64,000 bases of DNA from Topomyia yanbarensis (Eukaryota; Arthropoda; Insecta; Diptera; Culicidae), in NCBI RefSeq assembly GCF_030247195.1, contig NC_080672.1, positions 371,264,166 through 371,328,165 of the forward strand. Direction: 5' to 3'. Positions within the stretch are counted from its first letter, which is position 1. Each line of letters starts with the position of its first letter. Under the pieces are notes generated by a model, which saw only the letters and a program-made list of their open reading frames with translations, was not told the DNA's origin and ran no database searches. Shown piece after piece: positions 10,020 through 21,660 of the stretch. The translations under genes were made by a program, and so were the position numbers.

Positions 10020-11921
10020 CAGTGGCGTAGCCAGAAATTTGGTTTGGAGGGGGTTTTGATGAAAATAGCAAATTTTTTGAAAAAATCTTAAAATTTAATA
10101 TGAGTTTGATAAATTATTGAAAACTCAAAAACATAAGTAGTCTAACAGACGTCATTCCAGTCTACAAACAAGAAGGATCAACATGGAATAGTTTTCAAAC
10201 CTCTATAGATTATTTTCTTGTATAATATGGCAATGAAGTCGAAAATTGCGATCTTTTAAAGTGGGATAAATGATCTAAAAAATTTTCAACGTTCAAGATC
10301 ACCTAATATAATAATCCTTGACTTTGAAGGTTTGACAACTTCGGGAAGTTATCAACATAAAACAGCGCCTGCTTTGATATAGAAATTTTAGTGATTAATT
10401 CTCATAGAGGTAATTATGGTGAATTAATTTTTCAAAAATATTAAGAGACATGGTGCCTTCAGCAAAGTTTTTGATAATGTCATTTCAAACAATTTTGTTG
10501 AAAATATGAAGGCTACATGAATTCAACATATAGGGATATAAATGGACTGAGCATGCTATATTTCTCCTTAGTGAAGAAAAATTTAGGTGAAAACTATTTT
10601 TTTCTGCGCTACGGATAAAATTGTTTGAAACAATCATTGCGAGTTGAGAACACAAAACCACCTATAACTAAATTATGGATGGATGGAACTGAAACTTGCG
10701 TTTCGACTTCATCTCATCAGAATCCGACACTAACTTGGTGGGCGGAGTAAGCTAGCGCCGAATTGATGCTAGCTCCTGAAAATGGAATCACTCTTTGTGT
10801 TTTTGAGTCCTTCTAATATCTGGGAATTATTCGTTCTTATCAGTTCTCTTATTTTTTTGTAAGCTTCAAAGGCACCTTGAACGCAATGTGAATTTATTAT
10901 TTAATTACCGCAGAAGAGATTTATCAAATACAGTAATTTCAGAATAGCTTGTTGTAAAGGTTTTCTACTACTATATTTCGATACTCTGAGTATGTGGGAT
11001 ATTTATGTCTTTGACAAAGTTGTTTGAAATAGCACTTTCGAAAACTTTGCTGAAGACATTAAGTCTCGACCTAAATTTGCTTGAAGAGTAATTCTTCGCT
11101 ATAATTACTTCTAGGAGGATTAACCGTCAAAAGTATTCTATCAGCAGATGAACAGTTTTACGTTTTGAAATTCTTCAATGTTACTTAACATCGAAATTTG
11201 GCAGTTTCGAATGAATGTGATCGTGACCGTTAAAAATTTATCGAGCATTAATTTTACTTTTCTTCATTAGTCAACCTCACAACTTGCAGTACGTAGCACA
11301 CAAAATTTTAGTACGCCATTCATTGCATCCTGCTAAGAGGCTATTCATATAGTTGATAATACAACAAAAATCCAATGCTCATAAAACCGATTCTGACCTG
11401 CTAGAGACAAAATTACACCAGATTTCAACTAGCTTCTGAAATGTTATTCTTGTTGTTAACCATATTGAATTGTTGTCTAAACTCTACACAATCTAAAAAA
11501 ATACATTTTCAGCAAATGTTGAAATGTATGCAAGTTTTCGTTAAAACAAGTTTATGTTTTATATGCAATCAACCTATTCAAATTTAGATTCCCATTCGAA
11601 AAATTGTCTCTAATCCATATTTTGAAGCATCTTTCCAAAAATGAGCTCATAATAATTCAGACAGTTATTTTATTTTAGATTGAAGTAATTTGACAACTAT
11701 GGGATTTTGGTTAAGAGATAAGTTACAAGATCCCCTTCCCACAATTTTCCAAAAGTTCTCATGACGCTTTAAACACAGTTCTCAATGTAGTGATCAGAGA
11801 ATATTTTTCCAAAAATATTTTGTGGAATATTAAATTAAATTCGTCAGCTTCAATTTTTTTTTCAATCCAATTAATTTTGGTTTGGGGGGGGGGGTTTAAC
11901 CTCCCCCCGGCTAAGCCACTG
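10020..11921. mobile_element. 1.9-kb non-autonomous hAT-type element with exact 8-bp duplication
   Basis: The left end begins CAGTGGCGTAGCCAGAAATT; the right end on the other strand begins CAGTGGCTTAGCC. GTGTTGGC is present exactly on both sides (10012-10019 and 11922-11929). An 8-bp duplication plus CAGTGGCG termini identify the hAT superfamily. The interior carries subterminal inverted blocks, for example CTTCAGCAAAGTTTTTG at about 10457 against its complement near 11040, but no transposase frame. Related copies are at 3553-4701, 54870-55290 and 59440-59660. A poly-G run (11884-11894) lies beside the right end. Confidence 0.88.
10690..10800 (-). repeat. Repeat with AAGTTAGTGTCGGATTCTG block
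   Basis: Within the hAT-type element, CATCAGAATCCGACACTAAC and GATGCTAGCTCC recur at 36990-37310, where the two halves are split by another insertion. Shorter pieces (AAGTTAGTGTCA) occur near 19036 and 20257. It may be an older element carried by, or part of, the hAT family. Confidence 0.5.
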
Positions 11922-12139
11922 GTGTTGGCTAATGGGAAAACATCTCCAACGACCCTAATATTCAATGAAGGTTAATTTGAATATTTTCCCAGATGGCAAA
12001 ATAATGTCGATAAGTTTCCTTTTCTATACAAATAGTATCCATCAAATACAACTGATCCCTGGATTGTCTACTTCCGGTCGAAAGGTAAGCCCTTCAACAT
12101 CATCGATATATTGTGTGATTTACCTAAACAATACTCGGC

Positions 12140-12395
12140 CGTGACCAATATGGTTCTACCAAATAAACGTAGGGTATGAACCGAACAGGTAAATATGATT
12201 GCTTGCTGCGAGATTTTCACGAAGAAGTATCTTTATACGTACCCGCCCAGGAAGTAGAGATTGATGGTGTAGTCTCCGCTGTGGTGTTAGCTTCTTCAAT
12301 AGCTTCAGTCAGTGAAAATTCTTCCAAACTTTATTCTTTTGAGCTGGGTTTGACTACCTGTTCGGCTTGTTGTGACGCGGGACATGAACTGCCGT
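12140..12395 (+). pseudogene. Non-LTR retrotransposon ORF1 fragment
   Basis: An open frame of 73 codons (12176-12394) includes FHEEVSLYVPAQEVEIDGVV. A similar phrase, YHVFMPAHKVEIDGAV, is encoded at about 49052-49110. This pattern matches the gag-like ORF1 upstream of the zinc knuckle in Jockey/LOA-type elements as I remember them. The frame has no partner upstream and is interrupted downstream, so it is a remnant. Family assignment is by memory. Confidence 0.5.
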
Positions 12396-12699
12396 AGTAA
12401 GCTGCTCCTAGTCTCGGAAATTTCAGAAACTAGCAGATATTTCCACGTCACTATATTTAATCCAGAGGTTCAAGTTAGTGTTGTACAGATAAAAATCTCT
12501 GGTATCGCGGACTGAATATTAAAAACTTTCAACTGTGAGAACACGTATCCTTCGATGGCTAATTCATCGATTTGTTCACTGTTTGTAGAAATATCGGGCA
12601 TCGTCAAGCTAACGCATACATGCTGGGTTGAATAAACAGATTGGTTAAAAAAAATGAAATTATGGTACATACTTCGAGAATTTCAGACAGGTGCATTGT
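12396..12699. other. No supported feature
   Basis: A 66-codon antisense frame exists here but shows no motif. It may be eroded retrotransposon sequence between the two ORF1 pieces. Confidence 0.3.
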
Positions 12700-12832
12700 T
12701 TGCGCCTGACACATACGTAGCTATTCTCAGGCTGTAGTTTGTTTCAAAGTTTCGAGTGGGTATGTACCCTCTCGGTTATTTTCAGATGGGTAGTACTACC
12801 CATATTACCCACGAGACTCGCCGGTCTTGGTG
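12700..12832. mobile_element. Right part of the 300-bp hAT-type MITE family
   Basis: TTTCGAGTGGGTATGTACCC, CTCGGTTATTTTCAGATGGG and TAGTACTACCCATATTACCC align with the right half of 58434-58733. The end reads ACGAGACTCGCCGGTCTTGG, diverged from the CGCCGGCCCTG terminus. See 9545-9690 for the left half. Confidence 0.55.
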
Positions 12833-12869
12833 ACGGGAGGAATTATGATATTGCACGTTCCTTGTATTG

Positions 12870-13480
12870 ACCGTTTGTGGGTTTCACGATAACTACTGGT
12901 TTTAGCTCGCTGCTACTTGATTCAATACCGCGCACTAGCTCAGAGTGCATTAAACAATACCTGGAGAAACTTGGTGCTGGAGTGTTGAGAACGTGCCAGT
13001 TATGTAACCAAATGGTACACTACGGTAAGCCATGCGCCAAATCCATAACTTTCGGCATCTGGCAGTACAATACAGAAAGCCGTGCAATAATCCTCGGTAT
13101 CCCCAATCCAACAGCTAGCGTTACTAGCGAAATGATAAGCAATAAAGAAGACAGCTATACCAGAATGACTCAGAAGCACAAAAAGTATCAACATAACACC
13201 CAACAGTGAAAACCAAAACTGTCCTAGCGACGTCGACAGGGATACACGAGCGAGGAACGAAGCAGATTGAATGATCAACCAGCAACAGAAGGCAAAGCAG
13301 AAAATGATTTCCAACCAAGGAAGGAGCGCAACACACGCATTGGCAAGCAGTGTGCCCAGGATCAGAAATCAGTAGCGACCGGCTCAAATGGCACGTTCCT
13401 CATATTTATTAGAGATTTGTGCCTTGCCGTGATTTGTCTTTTTATTATTTCCTGATGGGAAGGATTAGGGAAGTGGCAAG
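12870..13480 (+). pseudogene. Non-LTR ORF1 fragment with CCHC zinc knuckle
   Basis: A 110-codon open frame (12877-13206, no ATG at its start) contains CQLCNQMVHYGKPC, spaced C-x2-C-x4-H-x4-C, a retroelement zinc knuckle expected to bind nucleic acid. The same knuckle, with its first cysteine changed to tyrosine, is encoded antisense at 44170-44414. After the stop the sequence (AATCAGTAGCG, GCTCAAATGG, AAGGATTAGGGAAGTGG) recurs at 56160-56290, so the repeat continues beyond the ORF. The N-terminal part is missing or at 12140-12395. Confidence 0.65.
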
Positions 13481-13661
13481 GTTAAGGGAATAAAAATGAC
13501 GACACAGAGAACATAGACAATACGGAAGTATTCTTCACTCCCAAGGAAAGAAAATACACTTCTCGATGAGGGGATTTTGAGATATCAGAACGACTACACC
13601 CCGAAGAGATATTGCCTCTGTACATAGGTTCATCTATGTGAAATCTTCGGGTTTTTGGGGG

Positions 13662-13919
13662 ACCTGCCCGAGCAAACGAAAAGCCCATAATACACCCATG
13701 CTCATGGGGTTTGACATGGGTGTTTGAAATGGGTTCAACCCATGAAAACACCATCACCATGGTCCGGTAGATTCCATATAAAATACCACATATTACTGTA
13801 TTTATGGGTTATCGAAACCATTTTATGGTGTCTTGACGGTTGCGAATTTTGGCACGGACCATGTTTAAGATCTTTTCAAGGGGCTATGTGGTGTTTGAAC
13901 CCATGAGTATTTGCTCAGG
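13662..13919. mobile_element. Possible small MITE with ACCTG...GAGCAAA ends
   Basis: The left end contains ACCTGCCCGAGCAAACG and CTCATGGGGTTT; the right end read on the other strand contains ACCTGAGCAAATACTCATGG. The inverted match is interrupted by small gaps, and I see no clear target duplication. The interior is rich in the word ATGGGT. Confidence 0.4.
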
Positions 13920-14340
13920 TGAACTATCCGAACTTCTTCCCGCAGGAAAACACCGCAGTAAAAACCAGCGGACACTTCACCAACGCAGCAGCAAGATGAA
14001 CAGGGTCAACCGCAGCAGATAATTCGTTGCAAAGAAACAGGTAAGTCATTTGAACTTTCTGATAAGTAACACTTTGGATTTCTCTTTATGGCACTTTCGA
14101 TTAAAAGACTTATCTTTTCAAAGTTCTGAAACGAATGAGACCTGCTCACTCTCGTATATTGTTTTGGTCGGTTTAGTTGATTCCGACTAAAACACACTAA
14201 AATCAATTTACCCATTCGACGGGTAATGAATGCCTATTTTATAAAAAAAAACTGTTATACAACACTATGTTGGGAGAACAAAAAATTCTTGGATTTGGAT
14301 ACAGGCCAGTTACACATCAAATGATCTGAAGTTCCGTAAT
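13920..14340. other. No supported feature
   Basis: Ordinary mixed sequence with a short A-run. No motif, repeat or gene that I can support. Confidence 0.35.
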
Positions 14341-15430
14341 CGAATTCACAAAGGTCTCACGAATAATGCTCAGCACGCTTAATAGTAGCCGTGCGATAAT
14401 TGAGTTTGCAACGTCCATCCGTGCCAGTGACTGGAACAGTGCAATTGTGCTTGGAAAAATGAAGCAAATTCATTGACATTTTCGGACTCACATCCGACAG
14501 AAAAGTTTTTGTTTGAACGAGAGTTTGCAAGCAACGTCAATGGTTGGTATGATTAGACCAACGAAGTCAGTTGCAGCGCCCGCTTTAGCCAAGTCGTCCT
14601 CCCATTGATTTCCAGTAATACCGGAATGACCGGGTACTCATGGAAGGTAGATAGCATTTGAAATATTAAGTTCTTCGATTTGAGTCAGGCATGCGATTAC
14701 AAATTCTCGAATCTGCCGAAACAAGTGCTTTCAGGGCCGGCTAACTGTCAGAGCAAAAATAGATTCATTTACCACTAATCCCCAGTTGAAGTGCCGATTG
14801 TACGTCACACAGAATCGCGAAGATTTCTCATTGGAATGCGGAACAGTATCTACCAAGCGAATGAAATTGGTTTAATCTCATTCCGCGGCAATAGACACCA
14901 GCACCGGCTCGGCCCTTCGTATAACGAATTCTTGTCGCTCCATTCAGCCAGAGAGCCATTCCTCACGAGAAGGAATTCTCACATTGAAGATTTTAAACGG
15001 AAAACTGCATGTGAGTGTAACCTCACTGGGAACAAGTATATACTCTTCCCAAGTAACCAACTTGTGTGGCTAGTTACAAGATCTATTGGGCTCCAGAGCC
15101 CAGCAACCTTAACACTGAATGCACAAGAAAAAACTTCTTGTTTCAAGAGTGCCTCTAGAGCAGCAGTAGGTGTTGTCGAGAACGCACCTGTCATCGCCAT
15201 CTACATCATCCTCTGAAGATAATTTAACTTTGATTCAAGCCACCTGTACGCCAGTATTGGTCTACCAATTGTTGGATAGATCCACTGAATGTATTTGGGT
15301 TGGAGTCCCCAAGATTTGCCGAAAGCTCGACTACATTGGCCGAAGGCCATGCAAGCTTTCTTCATTCTGAAATCGATGTAAGCTGTCCAGTTAAGTTTTT
15401 GAATCAAGAATTGCCCCAACGTACTTAAGG
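14341..15430 (-). pseudogene. Non-LTR retrotransposon RT C-terminus and RNase H remnant
   Basis: Minus-strand frames give, from 15419 downward, KLNWTAYIDFRMKKACMAFG and YPTIGRPILAY (end of the RT and thumb), then at 15200-14979 MTGAFSTTPTAALEALL, a conserved phrase of I/LOA-type elements, then near 14640-14600 PGHSGITGN followed by a DDLAKAG-like stretch, the RNase H C-terminal signature. These lie in different frames with stops between them, so the copy is dead. The RT catalytic YxDD box is not present; the 5' portion is lost. Same family as 8935-9290. Confidence 0.8.
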
Positions 15431-16110
15431 GGTTATTTAAGAAGTTGTGGTGAAAAGTGAGCTAAGTTCGTAATTTTTTCAAAGCGTTTTATGAAAATTT
15501 TATTTGCGAAAGCGAAAAAAAACAGTTTACTTAAAAAATAATCAAGGTTGTCGGAGTTATGGCACATCCCCCGAAGCCTGTTTTTGCAGAGGTTTGCGGT
15601 GAACGCTCTCCAAGCCGAACTGCTCAACAAAAATCCAAAAACTAAAAAGATTATTGAAGAAAAATTAATTGTGGTGTACTTGAACGGATCGGTTTGCCAA
15701 TAATTTTTTTTTCTTACAAAAAAACGCGTTGGCCAAAAAAATGAGTTTTTCGGTGTACAAAATTTTAAACAAAAATTCATTGCAAAGGATCCAAAATTTT
15801 TTGATGAAAAAGGAACCATTTAAGTACACGAGAATCTAAATACAAACAAATCTAAAAAATAATTATGAAAATCGGATGAATAATCTTTGAGATATCACGT
15901 TCACCGCAACGGTACTTTTCAAAAAACTTCATTCCGTTTAAAGTTTTGTGTTAACTTCATGCGTGGAAGAACCAGCGCGCTGCAAACGGCTGTAATTCAA
16001 AATCTAGTGCTCCGATATGGATGAATACTAAAAAAAATTTCGATTTTTTGAGTTTCAACAAAACCGATGTAGGTTTATAAACTATCGTCGTGACATTTGA
16101 AGGCATAGTT
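15425..16110. repeat. Repeat beginning CTTAAGGGGTTAT, related to 57277-57990
   Basis: Both this stretch and 57277-57990 begin CTTAAGGGGTTAT, then carry A- and T-rich runs, a tail of CGGAGTTATGGCAC or CGAAGTTATAGCAT, and a later CACCGCAA block. Similarity is patchy. No coding potential is convincing; a 128-codon antisense frame is lysine/phenylalanine-rich and looks fortuitous. Confidence 0.45.
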
Positions 16111-16333
16111 CAGTTTATAACCCTTTTTCAACGTTTTTCCCATTTTTTACGATTTAGAAGGAGCACGATTCTCGTAACTACTAGTATTCACAGCTGATGT
16201 TGTGGGAAGTGACTCAATTTTCGATTCCCGAAAATCCAAAAAGCATCAACGGTTTGATAAAAACGATTGGAAAATGACAATCAAAGTCCACACAATTAAA
16301 TCCAATTTTTTCTACCATTAATTCAAAATTTAA

Positions 16334-16640
16334 TTATCGCACCGTAGAACCGCAAGAGGTTTCTACCTCTGTAATGATGTACTTATGATCAGATAAAGAA
16401 CTTTTGAGCTTATTTGGTACGAGCCAGTTTGCCAACTCATGCGTAATACTATCAGAGCAGAGAGTTACATCTAACACCTCTTCTCCGCCAGCTCGTGCAA
16501 ATGTTAGGCGATTTCCTACATTAAGTATGGGCAGATTTGTACTGCTTGAGTATTCCATCAATTCGGTGCCTCTTATATTGATATCTGAGCTGCCTCAAAT
16601 AATGTGGTGGACATATGAATCACCGCCGATTATGAAAGAA
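16334..16640 (-). pseudogene. Non-LTR retrotransposon endonuclease fragment
   Basis: On the minus strand, 16561-16334 encodes SSSTNLPILNVGNRLTF, then EEVLDVTLCSDSI, then ANWLVPN, then SLSDHKYI. The SDH box (codons around 16385-16393) is the last conserved motif of the APE-type endonuclease of non-LTR elements, which nicks target DNA. Upstream on the same strand the WGSSDINIRGTELME stretch extends the domain. The catalytic N-terminal part is missing. A related fragment is at 41625-41775, where SDH has become FAH. Confidence 0.78.
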
Positions 16641-16756
16641 AACCCATTTCTGCCACAGTATGATACAACCCTTTTGAAATCATCAGCAGGTGATGATTCA
16701 TTAGGCGGCGAATATGTCGAACAATAGACGTATTTCATGTTTATGTTATCAACAGT

Positions 16757-18405
16757 CACATGGTCACGTTACAAGTTTACGTATATTTCATAAGATAAGT
16801 CTGCAAAAACGATAAAATCAGATTCTATCACAATTGCACATTATTAAGGTCACTAAGCTGCACATTTTTTCTAGAGAAAGTTATTTTCTATCATAAACAG
16901 TTTTCGCTTTATTATCATTTTTATACGTCTGTCACGTTACACAATTTTCGCAGTGAGTTTGGAGGTTGCCCGACTAAATTGAAAAAGTCTGTTCCGTCGG
17001 CTCCCAAATTTGCATGAACACAGTTTTAAGTTGAAGCCTGGAAAACAGAGAAGAGTTTGAAATATAGTTTTCCTGAAGAAAAACTTTTTTTCGATTTTAT
17101 GGAGTATTCTCAATGGTCTGTCGCGTTACAACCAGAATCTGTCACGTTACAGTTCTGTATTTTTATTGAAGCAAGTATATCGAGGCAGTTGTACACAGAT
17201 CATCCTTGATTTGGGAACTGAGTATTAACGGGAATTTTCATGTTTATTTTGAAAAACATACTGGTTTTGATTAACAAATATAATTAACTTATGAAAAGGT
17301 CGTAATTTCACGAAGTAACACATTTTGTCGAAAGATAATCTAAAATAAGTTAAAACATCTGCATTTTGAAGAACAATTTTTCATGAGCATGTTGAATTGG
17401 AAAAATATTTCTGAAATACGTTCTATAACTAAATTATTTACAGAAAATATTAAATTAATATTGAAAATTTGAAGATTTTCGAAATATGTTTCAAGTTTTT
17501 GTTATAAAATCATTTACTGTTATTTTCTCCACAATGCTATATTTTTAACCTTTTTCATTTAATTAAATTTTAAACGCGTTATGTTTTTTAGCACTTGATA
17601 TTTGTGAGCAACTTATTAAAAGGGCGTATTTTCACCACTAGATTTTTTTTAAATGAACAAAATATTTCGGAAATTTTTTTTGAGAGCATTTTGCTTCAAA
17701 ATGATATGTAGTATTAATATTGTATAAGAAAATTATATTTATGATTGGAAAATAAAAATATTAGAAAATTTAGAAGCATACTTAGTCGTTGTGAAAAATG
17801 CTTTAATTACTAATAACTTCTTCATAATGCAATTACCGTTTTTTCTATTTTTAAGCTTGCGTTAACAAAGAAAATCATTGATTTTTTTGTCATTGTATTT
17901 TTCAACTATTATTGTCTCTTATTTTTCAAAAATATCGCCAAAAACAAAATTCACACAAAAGAATTAATTCCCTATAACGCGCTATCATATAGTTTTGCTG
18001 TACAAATGGCGATTTTCGAACAATATATTTTGAAAGTTGTGCATTCAAGATATCATAAGCCCTTTTTAAATATTACTCTTGAATAAAAATTGTTTATTGA
18101 ACCATTCAAAATACTTAGTCTCTCATATAGATGAAACGTAAAAAGTTTCATCATAATCGAAGATAATCACCATTTTTGTAATTGAATCAAACTTGATGCA
18201 ATTACTTTACAGCAGAAAACATCTGTCACGATCTCGATCTGTAAGATCAACTGTGTTTTCTCAAAAATGAATAAAACTTTAAGGTATTCACAATACAGTT
18301 TCAAAAAGTAGACCCAAAGTAGTAAGAAAAAATGCAGGTTAGACATTGTATGCAAGCTGTTGGTTTGGTCCACAAAACGAATTTTTGATCTGTCACGTTA
18401 CAAGT
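16757..18405 (+). repeat. AT-rich stretch with recurring CTGTCACGTTAC motif
   Basis: The word GTCACGTTAC appears at about 16763, 16931, 17140 and 18392, with a variant TCTGTCGCGTTAC at 17117 and a truncated TCTGTCACGAT at about 18222. All are in the same orientation. The rest is AT-rich with no coding sequence. I found no reverse-complement copies and no terminal inverted repeats, so the limits given are simply the first and last motif. Confidence 0.45.
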
Positions 18406-19054
18406 TATTTGTTTTCCATTACTTCACAATTAAAAATAAGCATTAATCCATATTCATCTCAAATTTCAAGTAATATCATCAAATTTAAATTAGACTACGA
18501 TGGAAAAATGTGGATCCAGGCAAAAAGTTGAAAATATGGAATTTGTTTACCTTTTTATCTCCTTACGGTCTTTTAGTCATTTTCAGGTCATGGAAGAAGC
18601 ATAAACAATCTTTTATAAATGACAGATATGGAAATTTGTTCTGGGCTCAAAATTCATTTTGTTTAATATAAGAGGTTATAAACATACGGAAAAAGACAGT
18701 TTGACGCAAAATTCGATAAAAAAAATTTGCCTGTGGTTGCCATTTTCGGAGCCTTGAGCTTGTGACAGCACAAATATCACAAGTTTGAGGTCAGATAAAA
18801 GATATGCGTCGACAGTACTATTCACAAGTTTATATACACGAGGCATTCAGCGTGGATATGTCATGCCATTTTGTTGTAAGCTACGAAGACGGGGTTAAGT
18901 AGCTTTCGAAACATAGAAGTTTCATTCATGAAAATACGGTTCTTGAACGTACGAAAGCTTTTGCTTCCTGCAAAAGGTGAGATTTCAGCCCGCCGGATAC
19001 CACACGTCAATCCGGCACTACCTTAGTCCTGTCACTAAGTTAGTGTCATCTTCT
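18406..19054. other. No supported feature
   Basis: Low-repeat sequence. Near 19030 it carries ACTAAGTTAGTGTCATCTTC, a short echo of the repeat at 10690-10800. Nothing else is recognised. Confidence 0.35.
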
Positions 19055-19097
19055 GAACAAGAGCCATCAAATTACTATAATTTGATGACTCTTGTTC
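19055..19097. repeat. 20-bp-arm hairpin
   Basis: GAACAAGAGCCATCAAATTA (19055-19074) is followed after three bases by its near-exact complement ending CTCTTGTTC at 19097, with one mismatch in 20. It could be a cruciform or a transcribed hairpin. No poly-T run, A box or B box accompanies it. It may mark the tip of an eroded inverted-repeat element. Confidence 0.7.
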
Positions 19098-20380
19098 ACT
19101 CCACTGATATTTGGGAAACAATAGAATAAATTCTCCAAATCCTGAATTAAATTCGTCCAAAGTTTTGACCAACTTTAGCTCACTGTGCGTGTCTTTCCAT
19201 TTCTTCCACAACGCAAAAAGGATAGTGTCGAAATCGTTCTTTTTGTGCGTTTCTCTGAATGATGTCAGAGATGGTTCACAATAAACATCCACCGATTGTA
19301 TCACTTCGGTTCTGTCGGTAGACTACTAGGACTAGGACAGGGCTGGGACGTGCGGTCGAGCGGTTAGTCGGCTGGTTTGTCTGACACCAAATACTGCATG
19401 CCGCCCAGCCGTGTTCTTCTCCCGCAACAGAGAAAAACAAATAATTCCTCAAACGATAAAAATAGCACGAATTATTTATTCTACGTGACAATTATTCCCC
19501 CTCGGGTGCAGATTCTTGTCAAAACAAACTGGCCGCCCGGTTGTGATGCTATAGACGTTCAATCACAGCGGCTGTGGAAACGGGATCAAGCGGTGTCATA
19601 TCTATTGTGAATAGAGGATTAGCGTTCTGAATGAATTAGTGCACAAGAATCGAACCACGCGTGCTAGATTGACATGTCTAAAGGTATCGAACTTGATTGA
19701 TTTGTCTGAATGTAATTTAATACAATTTTTAACAGACTTTGAGGTTATGTGTTTGACTGTGTAAAACAAACATTACACTCCCAGATACTGCATCACAAGA
19801 GAAATAAATAATAGTTTTTTTTGTAATTTGAAGACAGCACAACAAACATATAACCTTAAAATTGATGTATACCTTTCTATTCCCTCTAAAAAGAAAAGGC
19901 GCTGACTTATTTCGAGAAGAAAACAAAATATTTTGCCTTGCAAACATCGGTTGAGGTTGGGTATTCCGTTATGAAAACAAACCAAACTCTTTACAGGACT
20001 TTGCAGCTGTGGTTGCAAATGAGCTGTCAGAAATCTGATCACTCGTTATAGCACAGACATGCAACCTTCATTTTTTTCTAAAGGAAAATAAATTAGATGT
20101 ACCAATTTATGCTTAAGGGAACAAAATCTAACTTAAAAGAGTTGGCTTTGAATGTTTCGTGTTCCACTGTTTGGCTAACCGAGACATCATTCGGTACCAC
20201 CCAGTTGCTTTAGGTGTTTATATATGTGTGAACTGTTTGGATTTAATGTATAACTGACACCAAGTTAGTGTCAGTTATTGACGAGTGGAACTCGAAACAT
20301 TTAAATCTAACTTCTTTATTCATAGTCATCCCAACCGAGATTCAGTCATCTCAGATTTTTGTTAACAGTTTGTACCAACC
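19098..20380. other. No supported gene; short echoes of repeats
   Basis: An 89-codon antisense frame (19304-19035) begins with ATG and reads as ordinary protein-like sequence, but I recognise no domain and it runs through the hairpin, so I do not call it. At 20247-20271 there is a perfect 9-bp-arm palindrome AACTGACAC...GTGTCAGTT that includes the AAGTTAGTGTC block. Confidence 0.3.
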
Positions 20381-21660
20381 GGATCGTTTGCAATGCGGAT
20401 TGATGTATACACTTCAGGGTATCAATATTGGTTAGAAACAATGGAAATTCGAATAAAAATATTTAAATTAATTCCGGGGGCCGACACTGAAGGATCATGT
20501 AATGAAATATTTTATCTAACGGAACCAGTCGAAACCAAGCCACAGGCGAGCAAAGCAAATACACACACTCGCACTCGCACATGTCAGCCAGCCAAGCCCA
20601 TTTATCATTTTCCCTTGCTCGAGTCTAGTACTGTCCTGTCAACCCGACAGCATTATCACTATCATCAATGGGCAATGCGGACGGTGGGAAGGGGGATAAT
20701 TCCGTTTCCATCGTTGTACGTGGTGTGTGGTGTGAATGGAACCCGTTAATTATCGGAGTATTCACAGTGGCGATAACCCCAACTGCATAATGGTCTCCCC
20801 CGTAGCACATGTATATGTTAATGCATACCAAATGGTTTGTACGGCGTTGGTGCTGGGCGATCACAATATCGAGCGAGTGTATGCATGTAAAATTAATAAA
20901 CTCGAGACAGAATTTTTCAGCAATGATTGATTGAGTGAACTTTCAAACAACTTAGGGGTACATGGCGTGACAGATATTCCCATTTCACCATCAAATTCTT
21001 TCGGTTGTTGTCAGGACACACACACACACATGCAGGCTAAACACCGCCATCATCATCAGCATCATCATCGCTCAAGATCACTGACATCCATCAAATGTGC
21101 AAAAGCAGAATATTTCGTACGTAGGTACGTCCCCCTTCCCCCTAATGCGTAGTGAGTTCCACCATCCACACTTGCATCCACTTCAACTTCTCGCCATAAC
21201 ACAACAAGTTCACCGAAGCGTGTAGATCGTTTTTTTCGGTTAGCACATAGGTGGTACTCCCGACAAACCATCTCACCACCCCCCCCCCCCCTCCCCGCCC
21301 TAAACCCTGCCAAGCCCATTTCGGTGAGCGATGGCAACGGCAGAATACGAGGTGATGGTGTCAGAAGATCTCGCGTGATGGAGCGAAAGAAGACCCATGA
21401 TATTTTGTTTGTTATGGGAGTCAGTCTAGCAGAAAAACTGATAAGGGTTTCTGGCTTCTGCCAGCCACTGCCGAATCGTCCCCCCCCCCTTTTTGGCACA
21501 CTGGGAATGGTCGTTGGTTCCGTTGGGGTTTCCACCTTCTTTTCTCCGGCGTTCTAGCTTTTCTTTTTCTTTTTTTTTCTTCGTTACGTCTTGTGGTAAG
21601 TGCAGGAATCCGGTTTCACTTACTGCACTCACTCACTTGTGGGATGTGTGTGTGTGACGA
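20381..21660. other. Unique, GC-richer stretch with microsatellites and C-runs
   Basis: No element ends or gene can be supported. It holds a (CA)n tract at about 21017-21029, a CAT/CAG-rich tract at about 21049-21070, a C-run at about 21277-21290, another C-run near 21480-21489 and a T-rich run near 21560-21580. A 156-codon antisense frame crosses the C-run and is glycine-rich only because of it. Confidence 0.4.

Noticed and set aside
21065..21535. 156-codon minus-strand frame
   Set aside because: Its glycine-rich middle comes from a C-run read in antisense; no motif or homologue recognised.
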